NCBI RefSeq assembly: GCF_029407905.1
Contig: NC_073646.1
Coordinates: forward strand, 18,246,001 to 18,310,000
Direction of reading: 5' to 3'
From: Bubalus kerabau
Lineage: Eukaryota > Chordata > Mammalia > Artiodactyla > Bovidae
Length of the DNA stretch: 64,000 bases
The translations under genes were made by a program, and so were the position numbers. Every line of letters begins with the position of its first letter. The first letter of the stretch is position 1. Below the pieces are notes generated by a model that saw only the letters and a program-made list of their open reading frames with translations, searched no databases and had not been told where the DNA came from. Below are positions 36,131 through 47,588 of the stretch, one piece after another.

Positions 36131-36824
36131 TATGTTCATGACTGTTCATTTAATTACCACTGACTCTCACTCATCCAGAAGAGAATGTGTCTCAACATCC
36201 TCAGTATGTGTCTAAACATACTGCTTGGTTTTCTTGCAGCTGTAACCCTAAACAGCATATGATTCAGTCTCCTTTTTTACTAGTTTGGTGGAGTTTGATT
36301 CTTGGATTACCAATAATGAGCTTCCACTGACATTTTATTTTGAATCCGTAAGATCATGAATATTGGTCATGGTGGTGACTCATAGCCTAGAACCCTTTGT
36401 GCAGGAAAATGGATCCAAGTTGTGGATGGAAAGTGGCCCCAAACCATTATATTTTTGGAAGGTATCTGCTGAGCAGACTACATTTCACTTCTACTCTGTG
36501 AAAAGCCTGATTACAGTTCGCATAGTAGAAGTTGCTAACATAATTTTTTAAAATTTATATAAACTCATGCTTTAACTGAATAGTTTGGGGCCAAGAATAT
36601 GCTGTGGATTTACTGCCAGCTTAACAGTGAAGCCCACCCCACCCCCAACCCAAGAAAATGGCCTCCATTGAAGAACAGTGTGTACTGAACAAAACACATT
36701 GAGAAAGCATGGTGGCATTGCTCAAATATTCCCAAGTGGCCTTTATTACACAAGATCATTCCATTAAAATCATTTCCTATACCACTTTTACTATATGATA
36801 CTGTTCAAATGAAAAATCAAGGCA

Positions 36825-37350
36825 GATGAATGGATATGAAAGCTGTGGTACATATACACAATGGAGTATTACTCAGCCATTAAAAAGAATACATTTGAAT
36901 CAGTTCTAATGAGGTGGATGAAATTGGAGCCGATTATACGGTGAAGTAAGCCAGAAAGAAAAGCACCAATACAGTATATTAATGCATATATATGGAATTT
37001 AGAAAGATGGTAACGATAACCCTGTATGTGAGACAGCAAAAGAGACACAGATGTCTAGAACAGTCTTTTGGACTCTGTGGGAGAGGCAGGTGGGGGATGA
37101 CTTGGGAGAATGGCATTGAAACATGTATAATATCATATAAGAAACAAATCGCCAGTCCAGGTTTGATGCAAGATACAGGAAGCTTGGGGCTGGTGCACTG
37201 GGATCACCCAGAGGGATGGGATGGGGAGAGAGGTGGGAGGGGGGTTCAGGATGGGAAACGTGTATACCCGTGGCGGATTCATGTTGATGTATGGCAAAAC
37301 CAATACAATATTGTAAAGTAATTAGCCTCTAATTAAAATAAATTAAAATC
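36825..37350 (+). mobile_element. Ruminant L1 3' end, sense, fairly young
   Basis: It begins agctgtggtacatatacaca in the ORF2 3' part and runs through ggagtattactcagccatta, gaggtggatgaaattggagc, a G-rich stretch (gagaggtgggaggggggttc) and ccaatacaatattgtaaagt, ending in aataaattaaa. This 3' UTR is that of the ruminant L1 lineage. Sense orientation and a poly(A)-like end are intact. Confidence 0.85.
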
Positions 37351-37739
37351 AATTGGCAAATTCAAATTATGCACTTTAAAGTCATTTCTTCTGAGTCTGT
37401 ATACACCAGATGGCATCAGTGCCCAAGCCTGAGTCAGTGAATTCCTACTGCTCTTCCATTAACCTGGGCTTGGACTTGCACATTAGGTCAGGGATACGTT
37501 ACACCAAAGCAGCTTCTGATTCACACATCACCCTGGCCCAGGTGAAAGCTGAGATTTTCAGTGTTCTCGTTTGGGTTCCCCAGCCTGTTAACTAAATTAG
37601 CCAGTCTCTGAAGACTGCGGCCTACATGGCATGAGGTCTATGATTGTGAAGAATGATGGAACCAGAAGAATAAGAAAATTTTTAGGAAATAAGGTAAAAA
37701 TGAAAACTCCTGCATGAGACCTGTATTAATTTTGTTATT

Positions 37740-38140
37740 GCTGCTTTTAAACTGCCATACTTAGGGGTTTAAAATGTCACAGTTTTATCACCTTACAGCT
37801 CTACTGGTCTGAAGTCCAGTGGCCTTTCCTTCAAAATGAAGGTGTTGGCCGGGCTGCAGTCTTCTGGAGTCTCTAGGGGAAAATCGGTTTTCCTGCCTTT
37901 CCCAGCTTCTAGGGGTCCCCTGCACGCCTTGGCATGGGATCCCTTTGTCTTCAAACTAGTGACAGCTTGTTGAGTGTTTCTTACAAATCTCTTGACTCTT
38001 CTCTGTCTTCTATTGATACTTTTAATGCTGGATTATCTGGGTAGGCCCAGTCAAATCATACTACTGATTAGCAACCTTAATTCCATCTGCTACCTTAAAC
38101 TCCTGTTGGTTTTTTATCACAACATATTAACAGGTTCCAA
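37740..38140. repeat. Old mammalian interspersed repeat, family not assigned
   Basis: Words such as gaagtccagtggcctttcc, gaaggtgttggccgggctgc, cccagcttctaggggtcc and tctgggtaggcccagtcaaa are in the order of a common mammalian repeat related to the block at 33395. The family name is not certain. Confidence 0.5.
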
Positions 38141-40465
38141 TGAGGACTGAGGTGGGTGGGGGGTTGGGGGGAGTGCATAGAACCTCAACAGTTCTGTTTG
38201 TAGAGCTAAACACACAATTTTTAAGGGAAGAACTCTAATCTGGCAAATACTTTTGATGGGCCAATCTAGTTGCAGAAGGGTGGCCTCAGGGAGGAACTTA
38301 GTGGGAAACAGCAGGAAATCATCTCAAGGAATAAAGTGGTTAAGAATCCTGAGGTTTGGGGAACAGCTGGATAAAGGCAACTGTAAGGAGGGAAGGCCCT
38401 TGCCATACATAGGAGGAGGGTCAGTCTGTGAGAAATCCCCAAGGGAGAAAAGGCCAACGCTTTTGAGAGCAGGGTGGTTATATATTCAACTAAGACCTTG
38501 GCTATGCTTACCTACCAGACACCCCCACCCACCTCTCCCAGATTCTGAGTAAAAATCCAAAAACTGCCTTGTTCCAGTGGAGATAGGCTGTGTGTTACAC
38601 AGAATCAACAAATGAACATGGGAATTCACACCAAAAAAAACCTTGCAGACAGCTCGAGGAGGACCCAGGACATGGGGCAAAGTGGAGAGGGGTGACTCAA
38701 GACTGTTCAATTTACAAAAGGACAGAGAGGTCCAGCTAACCTCAGGGCTGGAGCCGTCGCTAGAGCGGCATGGCCTGCACCTACGAGAGCAGCCGAGACA
38801 AGGCCAAGGTCAATCTGAGGACACCTGGCATCCTGCCGTCTTGGCTGTCCAACCTTCTCTGCTTAGACCCTGCTTCAGGAACAGACTAATAAGCCTTCCC
38901 AAGCCAAGTGGAACTCTTCAGCCACATTGTGCTAGAAAGTCAAATCCTATCACAGAGAGGCTGTATACCCTGAACGGCAAGAGGGGAACGGCCTGACCAT
39001 CACACCCCTAATGAGAGGGACCATGATGGGGACAGGTGGGGGACAACTGCTCATCCAGTCTCCAGAATCACACAGTAGATGGGTAAGCACGGTCCTTCCT
39101 GACAGCCACGCAGGCCCAAACTGTGAGGTGAGCTCTCAGCAAGACACAGGGATCAGAGACGTGGCTGGTCCTTTCACTGGGCCAAGTTCCTATAGGGTGA
39201 ATTAAGACCACCCCTGTCGGAAGAGGACATGCCCTGAAGAGCTAACTCAATGCAGAACCTTACCGTGTAGGCCTCTTCTGTTACGTACTCAAGATTGAAT
39301 CTGTGGAGGGCCACGTTCAGGTTCTGAGGGAGGTGGCTCACCAGAATCATGGCTAACACAGATATGCGGGACTCTAGACCTGGCCAATGGTTGTTGGCCA
39401 GGGCCCAGGCAGACTGGCCTGCCCTCTGCCCGCTGGGGTGGTAGTGGACCCACACTCACCTCGCCAGCATCTGAACCTGTCTTCCTTCCTGACTGGCCTG
39501 AGAATTTCCCTCCACATGCCAGGGGCTGGCTCAAGAATGGGTGGGCAACGCTGGGCACCCAATGCTGGGCAACAAGTTATGACAAAAGGGCTTCTGGAAG
39601 TTTCCTTGAACCACAAGAAGCTTTCTCTTCTCCCTATGGAATGGTCCAGTGTCTTGGTCTGCTGCATGGAATTGCTATAGCCATCTTTCCACCAAGCTGA
39701 TGAAGCCAAGGTAGGATGGTGGAGCAAAGAGGAAACATTTGTTTCCTTCATGGAAAGCTGAACCAACTCCCTACACAGGACTCCCTTCCATGTGAGACTG
39801 AATTTCCTGGCTGTCCAGGCCTGCCTGAGATAGCATGTCTGGTGGGGTAGTTCAAGCCAAATGGCATGAAAAAGGCCCATGCAGAACTTATATTCTGGGA
39901 AGCAGAATGTTATGTGAATGGAGAGAAGGTAGTCACATGTCACTCGGGAGGGCGGTACCGGGAGTTTGTGGGGCTGGCTGCTGCATCAAGGCTTTGGAAA
40001 CACTGTTCCCAGGCTGATGAGGCAGCGCCCTGTCACCCCCATGTCTGTGCCTCCTGACATTCGACCTCCTCCATGGAAGTCACTTAGGATTCTCTTCCTT
40101 GTGGTTGGAGAGAATCCACTAATCACGTCCCTGGGAATGAACGTGCCATTCGTGCATGTGGAAGATTAGCCAACTGCTCTCTTAAATGCCTTGCTCAGAA
40201 TCCAGTTAAAGCAGAAAGATTAAGTCCCAGCACAGCCCTGGGGATGGAAGGAACACAGACTGCAGAAGGCAAGATGGGTTTAGAAACAGTTTCCCAGCAG
40301 CAGAGGCAGCTCAGCCACATCTGTTTGGTGGGAATCCTCTCTGCCTGTGACTACTCCAACCAGGGGGAGGGGTAACAAGCTTGCTCTTGCCCGTTTACAT
40401 TAATCCCACTTCCTGTTTGAGATGCAGACATGTAATATGCCTCTGTTTCTTCAATCAAAAGACAT

Positions 40466-40471
40466 TTTAAT
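40466..40471 (-). terminator. KNOP1: Candidate poly(A) signal ATTAAA of KNOP1
   Basis: Reading the - strand down from the KNOP1 stop (40995), the first AATAAA or ATTAAA is this ATTAAA about 525 bases on. No canonical AATAAA was found nearer. This would give a 3' UTR that passes through a MIR-like patch. Confidence 0.3.
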
Positions 40472-40589
40472 CCCAGTGAGTATTTTGGGTGAAATTCCCT
40501 AGAGGGGACATTCAGTGTAGGGAGTAGTTGACACAGGCCTTTGGGCACAAAAGCACACTTGGCACTTACTCGTTGAGTGACCCGAGGCA

Positions 40590-40760
40590 GTATTATGACT
40601 TTATCCCTAAACCCCAGTTTCCTCATCCCAGAACCCCATTTCCTAAGATGAGGGTAATAATAGCACCTGTTTCAGAATCATGACGATCAAGTACATGAAT
40701 GCAGGGGAGACATGTAAGTGCCTGGCACACAGGAAGCACTCGCTAAGTGTGAGCTACTGC
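40590..40760 (+). repeat. MIR SINE in the KNOP1 3' UTR region
   Basis: The order ccccagtttcctcatccc, gagggtaataatagcacctg, gtgcctggcacacaggaagc and actcgctaagtgtgagcta is a MIR core and 3' end. Confidence 0.65.
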
Positions 40761-40994
40761 TAATTACACTGTCTTCAGCAGGAATGCAAGCGTCACAGGG
40801 AAAACAGTAGCCACTCGACACGTTCTCCCGGCTCTTGGAAGGAGCTGCCCTCACCCAGTCTGTCCAAGCACATCAACACAGTTGGCCTTAGTCTTCGCAG
40901 GAGTTCGATTCGAGACAACTGTCCTATGGCTTCCATCTGCCTAACAGAACAATAAAAGCAACGTTGGGTGATTTGGGAGACGAGACAGCAGAGT

Positions 40995-41306
40995 TTAATC
41001 TTCAAACTTGATTGACTTGGATGCGTTCCTGTCAATATAAAAGACTTTGGCCGGGGCGGTGGAGAAGCCGAGGCCGGCCCCCCGGCTGTACTTCCAGCTC
41101 AGGGCCCGGTCGTAGTCCTGCTGCAGGTTCCGCTGCAGGGTGTCGGCCGCCTTCTTGCTGAGAGCCATGTTGGGCCTGGTCACCGTGGGAGAGGGGCGAC
41201 TGAAGGAAGGGGGCAGATTTTTAAAGCCACCCATGAGTTTGAGAAATTTCAGTTTCTGTTCCTCATTTTCAAAACCAGCAGTATCCCATTGGCCAAACTG
41301 GGTTCC
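40995..41306 (-). CDS. KNOP1: KNOP1, last coding exon (SMAP-like domain)
   Basis: This exon gives residues 353-455 and the TAA stop at 40995-40997. It starts after a ttaccacag acceptor and reads GTQFGQWDTAGFENEEQKLK... to ...ASKSIKFED. Spacing of W (residues 351 and 359), the KFLKLMGG motif (about 372-379) and the terminal YSRGAGLGF (about 425-433) matches the small acidic protein (SMAP) domain family. The exon matches recalled human KNOP1 closely and is better conserved than the lysine-rich front half. Upstream of the acceptor the frame stays open to an intronic ATG at 41465, which I regard as incidental. Confidence 0.95.
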   Translation of the reverse strand, partial: GTQFGQWDTAGFENEEQKLKFLKLMGGFKNLPPSFSRPSPTVTRPNMALSKKAADTLQRNLQQDYDRALSWKYSRGAGLGFSTAPAKVFYIDRNASKSIKFED

Positions 41307-43588
41307 CTGTGGTAAGAGAAAACAGGTGGTTACTCTCCTGGCTTCCAAAGCCTGGTCTTTCCCCAGCCCCCAGCCAGGGAGGATCCAGATGATCAAAGGC
41401 TTACTGGAATTACTTCTTAATTCCAACCAGAGCCCTGTGAGGAGTGCTGTTGCTTCCCACTCCACTGATGAGGAAATGGAGGTCTGCAGCTGGAAGGGAC
41501 TCAGGCCTACTCAGTAATCCTGCTGGACCTGCGTCTTGGGTCTGGCCCTCACCAGAGCCACCTCTCACACTGAGCTGCCTGTCTGCTTAACTCCTTCTCC
41601 CCCTGTTCATGGCAGTCAGTACGACACACCTCACCAGCTGGCTACTCATCCGTCAGCCTACGGTGGAGGTGGAGAGCGCAAGCAGGAGTCTGAAATGCAT
41701 TTATCTTCGCAGAAGCACTGCATTTTCTAGCAGGAAAGGCACGGAGGTCTGGAGAGGTAAAGGGTCACAGGAGTCGGAGGCAGAGTCAGCCCAGGAACCT
41801 GGGGTTCCAGTTCCTCTCCAGAGCACTCTACCACCCATGCACTAATCACCCATGTTCGAGAAAATGCAAAACAGCACCTTGGAGAAGTGGCCCAACAGAA
41901 GACTCCCTTCCCAAAGAAACTCTCTTCCCAAAGAAACCCCATGAAGACTGACTTTGAGGACTCAGGATCAAACCCCAGCTGTGTTACCATGGTCAAGTTA
42001 CTTAACCTCTCTGAACCTTAATGTCCTCATCTGTAAAGTGGGGGTGTATCACTCCCCGCATCCCTGACAGGGCTTCAATGAGGCTCAGATCAGATTTGAT
42101 ACCAACCCAGAGCAGGATTCCTGGTTGGTTTTAAATCCTCAAGAACTGGCTGTTCTACCCCACCTCCTACCCACCCACCCCACCAGGACTGCTGACCTCC
42201 GTGCCACCCGGGAACTTTCCGCTTGTAAGCCAAACGTGAGCGGAGCTCTTAATTCTAGGTCGGCTTTGGGAGAATAATAGGAACCAGTCATTACTACAAC
42301 TGCCCTGAGTGAACCGGTGACAAGGTCCCCCAGCTTCACAGTGGCCCCAGTACAGGACCAAAGACAGCTTCCCAGGCCTGCAATTTCTAGAATGAGGCCA
42401 CATCTGACAATCTCACGCTGGGTCTGAGGAGAGAGCTGCCAGAGGCTGACCAGTCCTGGGAGCCAGCTCCTGGAGGGGACCCGGTCTCACATGCCCACCG
42501 TGTGCCTCAGCAGGCAAGTGGCCCTGGGCCCTGGGGCAGTGCCACTAAAGCATTTGTGGAAGACCCCAGCCCCCGAGCAGCCCTCTGTGGTCAGGTCTGT
42601 CAGCAGAGCTGCTGGGCTGAGGCTCTGGGTGGCGCCGGCCTGCTTCTGGCCTTCCTCACTCAATCACAGAATCGTATCAGCTCTGCCCAGCTCAAGTGGA
42701 TGGAGAGGAAGGAGGCCCTAGAGGAACGACATGTGACAAGCCGCATTCCATACTCCACTGGGCCAGAGCACCAGTCCCATTTAACAGGTGCGGAAACTGA
42801 AGTTCACAGGAGGGAAGTTACTTGCTCAAGTCTCATAGCTACAGAAAGTGGCCGAGCTCAGAACGGATCTCGGGTCTTTAGATTCAAATCAACTGTTCTT
42901 TTCTGTGTTACGCTATGAAAGCTTCAAACAGCACAAGCAGACACGCCTTCCCGTCCTCTGGATCCTCTTCCCCCAGATCCATGTCTATTAACAAGTTCTC
43001 TTCCCTCCCCTCTGCCCCCTCCTAGGCCTCAGGCCTGCAGACTGAGCCTTCTACACCAGCTCCCTGCTTCCCCACACACATACCCTCCAGCAGTGCCCAC
43101 CACACCCTCCCATCCCCCGCTTCAGCCAGATCACGTGCCCCATGCTATACACTCTCCTGTCCCATCTCCTCCGCCCTGGTTTGGAAATTTCCTATTCCAA
43201 CTGGACCAGAGGCCTGCCACACACGCCCCCACCTCTGCCCCCTCCAGCTGTGCCAGCAGCCTTCTGAGGGCACCGCCCACTGCTGGGAAGGGCTCGCCAT
43301 CATGTGCCCCAAGAGACTGGTGCCCAGGACATCCCGCCCATCCAGAGGAAGAGACGAAGGTCCAGGCAGCTTATCCCAAGCAGCCAGCTCTCCAGGAGGG
43401 AGGCAAGCGCCTCTTGCAGAAGGAAGGAAATGAGCTGAGGACGAGCTCTGTGGAGAGGGAGCCAGATGGCGGGCTGGGGCTGCCCCTGGGCCAGATGGAC
43501 TCGGCCTCCTGTCCCTCCACTCCACAAGGTGAGAAGGAGGTGGGTGGGATGCTGGAGCACCCCTCAAAGAGCCCAGTGGCGAACTTAC
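41307..43588 (-). other. KNOP1: KNOP1 intron 4, 2.3 kb
   Basis: On the - strand it starts gtaagt and ends accacag. It is GC-rich with MIR-like patches at 41950-42110 and 42770-42900. The frame of exon 4 continues open for 147 codons into it, down to a stop at 43145. No ruminant SINE or LINE is recognised. Confidence 0.85.
41950..42110 (+). repeat. MIR SINE
   Basis: The order aggactcaggatcaaacccc, ggtcaagttacttaacctctctg, cctcatctgtaaagtggggg and cttcaatgaggctcagatc is typical of the MIR core. Confidence 0.7.
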
Positions 43589-43666
43589 TGTCCACTTCTT
43601 GGTGTCAGAAGCTTCCGTTTTACCCGACTCACGATCAATCTCTTCTTGCAAGGCTTTTCGCCTCAC
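43589..43666 (-). CDS. KNOP1: KNOP1, coding exon 3 of 4
   Basis: Twenty-six whole codons, VRRKALQEEIDRESGKTE to SDTKKWT, give residues 327-352. The acceptor is ccttgctcag and the donor aca|gtaagt, a consensus donor. It is charged and helical, and its last W starts the SMAP-like domain completed by the next exon. Phase 0 at both ends means skipping would keep the frame. Confidence 0.95.
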
Positions 43667-45759
43667 CTGAGCAAGGGAAAGGAAAGGGAAGAGGGCAATG
43701 AGACAGACAGTTTCCTTTGAGCTTCAAAGCCAGGACAGAGATGCGGTGGGAGTCGAGGGGGAGACTGAAGGGATGTTCACCTGAGGGATCTGGTGGTATC
43801 TCAGGCAGCTTTGTTCTGCTGCAGACTATGGGAGGCATGGCAGCTCCAAGCCCCCTGCCCTGTGAATCTCATTCTTCCGGCTGCCCCTGAGTTATATCCC
43901 TTTAGAATAAACCAGTGATCTATCGAGTAAAGTGCCTCTGTGAGTTCTGTGAGTTGCTCTGGCACATTAATTGAACCCGAGGAGGAAGTCTTTGGAACCT
44001 CTGATCTGTAGCTGGTTGGTCTGAGGCACACAGCTGACAACCTGGCTTAAGACTGACATCTGAATGTGGGGGGTGGGGGTGGGGAGCAGTCTGGTGGGAC
44101 TGAGCCCTTCAGCTGAGAGATCTGACAGTATCTCCAGGCAGACAACAGCAGACTGAGCTGAACTGCAGGACACTGAGTATGTCAGGGACTTCCTGGTTGG
44201 TGTGAGAGAGTCCCCCGCTCTCACAATGAACTGGGGTACGGAACCTAAGACTATCAGCCCCCGGCACAGCAGGGACCTCACACACATGAGCAGAGCGGCT
44301 CAAGGCTACAGTCAGCGCACTAATGATGCTGCAGTTGGATTCAGAAGCTTCGAGGGCCTGCCCCTTCCCCCCAAGGGTTCAGTTGTAATTTAGCTGCCCC
44401 GAGTTTGTGGCCTTTCCTCCTCTCTTCTCATCTGCCACAGGCTGAAACGAGGTGACTGTTTATGTAGTTCAAAACTACATGAAACAAAGTGGAGTGGCAG
44501 CTGCAGGGATGAAAGAGAAAGTGATGGCAGATTCCTCCAGGGGAGTCAAGCTGCCAGCGGGAAACCATGTGGAACTTCAGTGGATGTGCACTCAGTGAAG
44601 CGGAAAGCAGTTCACCCGCTAAGTGATAAAACTGAAAAGACCAGTATACGGCGCATGACTGCATGCCACTTTGAGATCACAGGTATACTGTTACAAAGGA
44701 AAAGCCTGGAAGAATAGGACAACAAAGGCTTAACAGCGATTATTATTAGGTCGTAGGATTTCGGGTTGCTTCCCCCATTTTTTTTTTTTTTTAACATAAT
44801 GAACTTTTTACAGGAGAAATAGAGGTGAGGCAGAAAGCTTCACTTACATTGAGGCCATCTGTCACCCAAAACAGTTTTCTTAGAAACTGTGAAGTATTTA
44901 ACAGGCACAGATTCACAGGAAGCAAAGAGGTGGCTGGTGAGCTTTGCATGGACAAGTGGCATGTGAGTGGCTGGGACACCTGGGAGAAGAGGTGGGCAGG
45001 GGCTGGGCCTAGATGAGTCAGCGCCCACCTGTCTTCTCTGTGAGGCCCCACCAGCCCCTGCAGCCCAGCCTCCCCACTCGCCGCCAATGACTATGCCATG
45101 CAGGAGGCTGGGCCTCCCCGCCCCCAGAGACTCTGCCCTGCAGGAGAATGGGGCGCTCCCGGTTCTGGGAGGCCCGTGCTCTGTGCCAGGCCTTGGAGTG
45201 GGCTCTGGCAGCAGCATCCTACTGATCCTCTCTGCTCCTCCTCCAGGGAGAAGGGCCCCAAAGGCATCAGGTTGGGAATTCTCCATGAAACATCTGGCAG
45301 GCCTCCCTCCTCGTACACGGCTGGCTTGCAAGCACTCTTCCATTTCTCCCTCCTGGAGCAGCGGGGCCACCCCCGGGCTGTGCCCACCTCACGCCCTGCG
45401 GCTTCTGTCCAGCAGTCCCTCCCTGACGCGGCCTGAGGACACAGGCAGGTGAATGGCTCCCGCTTACTAAGCACAGCTCTTGGGCAGGCCCTTGCTGAGC
45501 GCCTCCCCAGGGCGGCCTCGTCTGGTCGTCACAGCCCTCTACATGGGATCATGAGGCTGGTGACTGCCAAGGTCACCTCGTCAGCAATGGCCTAAGGCCA
45601 CATTTATGTGGTTATTTACTATGCTGTTCTGATAAGCCTTGGGGTCCAGGATCACAAAATATCCCAATTCCAAAAGTCCGGCTCCCACATAGGATCTGGG
45701 CATGATAAAAGCAGAAGGTGGTCCACAATAAAACCACCCATCCTAAAGCTTCTGTACAA

Positions 45760-46748
45760 GAGTTATATTTCTACAGACTAGCAATATATGCAACAATGAA
45801 AAATTGAACTAAAATACTACTTACAACAGCACCAACAATATAAAATTAAGGAAAACTTGACAAAAGATGTGTAGGACCTGTACACTGAGAACTATAAAAC
45901 ATTACTGAGAGAAATGAAAGAAGACCTAAACAAATGGACAAAGATGCCATGCTTATGGATCACAGGGCTGCATACTGTTAAGATGTTAATTCTCCCCAAA
46001 TTGGTCTAAAGATTCAAGGCAATCCTAATAAAAAACCCAGCAGTATTTTTTGGTAGCAATCAACAAGTTAATTTTAAAATTTATATAGCATCACAAAGGC
46101 CGTGAAATAGCCAAAGTAACTTAAAAAAGAATGATGCTAGAGACTTACACTACCTGCTTGAAGACTTATTATACAGTTACAGTAATCTAGACAACGAGGT
46201 ACTAGTGTAAAGACAGACATACAGAGCAGTGAAACTCAATGGAGAGCCTATAAATAGAGCCACACCCCACATCAGATACACACAGTCCACTGATTTTTTC
46301 CCAAGGCAATCTAGGCAATTCAGTTGAGAACTGCAAATGTTTTTAACATCAAAACAAGTAGTACTAGGAATACTGGACAGCCAATAACAACGAATAAATT
46401 ATTGATACATGCAATAATATAGATAAATCTCAAAATGATTATGTCAAGTGAAAGAAGCCTGTTTAAAAAAGAGCACTGCTGTATAATCCCAATTATACAC
46501 AAATTCTAGAAAATATAAACTAATTCACAGTGACAGAGTAGAAGCAGTTACCCGGGGATGGGGAAGGGTGGGATGGATTACGAAGGGGCACAAGGAAACT
46601 TCTGGAAATGGGGGGTATGTTCTTTATCTTAATTGCTTAGCTGGTTTCCTAGATGCATACATATGTTAAAACTCATCAAACTGTACACCTTAAATATGTG
46701 TAATTATTGTATGTCAATTATATTTAAATAAAATTGAAAAAGAAAAAA
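45760..46748 (+). mobile_element. Old L1 fragment: ORF2 3' part and 3' UTR
   Basis: The order agcaccaacaatataaaatt, cactgagaactataaaacat, gaaagaagacctaaacaaat, ccatgcttatggatcac, gattcaaggcaatcc and gaccagtgg-like to acagagcagtgaaactcaat is that of L1 ORF2, followed by a UTR ending aataaaattgaaaaagaaaaa. Stops in all frames show it is dead. Confidence 0.8.
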
Positions 46749-47011
46749 AAAACAAAACGCTGCTGCAAGGAGCCTAGGAGGTGGCACATGGGCCAGGCAG
46801 AGCTTGTCTCCCCTGCCCAGCCTGTGGGTTCTGGGGACATGTCCCCTCCTCCCCCTGCGGCAGTTAGGAGTAGGACAACCTCAGCCTGGGATGCTGCAGG
46901 ACCAGATGCTCCTCAGCCAAGGCTGTGGCAGTCAAGGGCTCTCCCAGCATTGAGGGCGGCCATAGGCTCCCTGCCCCTGGAGGTGGGGCAGAGGCTGGCC
47001 TGGGGGTCTGC

Positions 47012-47097
47012 GGAGCCCCCGACGCCTCCGGGACCAGGCTCCTGTGGCCGGTTAGGAGCCCCCAGCGCCTCCGGGACCAGGCTCCTGTGGCCGGTTA
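47012..47097. repeat. 43-bp GC-rich tandem duplication
   Basis: Copy 1 is 47012-47054 and copy 2 is 47055-47097; they differ at two adjacent bases (ga against ag). The unit begins ggagccccc and contains gcctccgggaccaggctcct. It sits about 60 bases past the donor of KNOP1 coding exon 2. Confidence 0.95.
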
Positions 47098-47157
47098 GGA
47101 GGCGAGCCTATTTCTGGGGGGCTGGGGGAAGTGGGGGATGATGAGGGCTGGCCATAC

Positions 47158-47226
47158 CTGGTCTATGTGCGCCTCGTCCATGTTGCCCTTCTTTTCCAAC
47201 ACCACCTCCAAGTCCGTGTCAGGCTC
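47158..47226 (-). CDS. KNOP1: KNOP1, coding exon 2 of 4
   Basis: Twenty-three whole codons, EPDTDLEVVLEKKGNMDEAH plus IDQ, give residues 304-326. The acceptor is cttctctgcag and the donor cag|gtatgg. It is acidic, in contrast to the lysine-rich first coding exon. Its phase 0 ends again allow in-frame skipping. It matches the recalled human protein with few changes. Confidence 0.95.
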
Positions 47227-47391
47227 CTGCAGAGAAGGCAGAGGAAGTAAGGCTCAAGTGGACCATGGCCTCCACTGGAGCAGCCCAGCAGGTGAGATTG
47301 TGCGAGTCGGGAAAAGACGCAAGACTGCAGCACCACCTCTCCCATCCCGCCGCCTCCCCCACAACACCTGCCTTCCCCTCTCTTCCACTGG

Positions 47392-47588
47392 TGCTAAGTC
47401 GAAGCGGACTCTTTGTGACCCTATGGCCTGTAGACCACCAGGCTCCCCTGTCCATGGAATTTTCTAGACAAGAAGACTACAGTGGGTTGCCTTTTTCTAC
47501 TCCAGGGGATCTTCCCAACCCAGGGATCAAACCCACGTCTCCTGCATTGGCAGGTGGATTCTTGACCGCTCAGCTACCTGCAAAGCCC
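47392..47588 (-). mobile_element. Bov-tA2 SINE, antisense
   Basis: Antisense words gtgctaagtcgaagcggact, gaccctatggcctgtagacc, ccaggggatcttcccaaccc and agggatcaaacccacgtctc, with ttgaccgctcagctacctg at the head end, give a complete element. Confidence 0.88.

Larger units (their letters stand above)
36131..40465. other. Tail-to-tail intergenic region VPS35L-KNOP1
   Basis: This holds a sense ruminant L1 3' end (36825-37350) and an old interspersed repeat (37740-38140). The stretch 38150-40460 contains several open frames, the longest 189 codons on the - strand (39943-39374), but none has splice context, family resemblance or biased composition suggesting a gene. I name nothing else here. Confidence 0.6.
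43667..47157 (-). other. KNOP1: KNOP1 intron 3, 3.5 kb
   Basis: It begins gtatgg just past 47158 and ends ttgctcag. It contains an old sense-oriented L1 fragment (45760-46748) and a 43-bp tandem duplication (47012-47097) about 60 bases from the donor. The stretch 43700-45750 is GC-rich in part (44960-45450) and otherwise shows nothing nameable. Confidence 0.85.

Noticed and set aside
39374..39943. 189-codon open frame on the - strand between VPS35L and KNOP1
   Set aside because: No recognisable motif, no codon-use pattern and no neighbouring splice sites or family resemblance. Left as a possible check only.
43093..43701. 202-codon open frame on the + strand overlapping KNOP1 coding exon 3
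   Set aside because: It is antisense to a real exon and a GC-rich intron; its composition is the shadow of that sequence.
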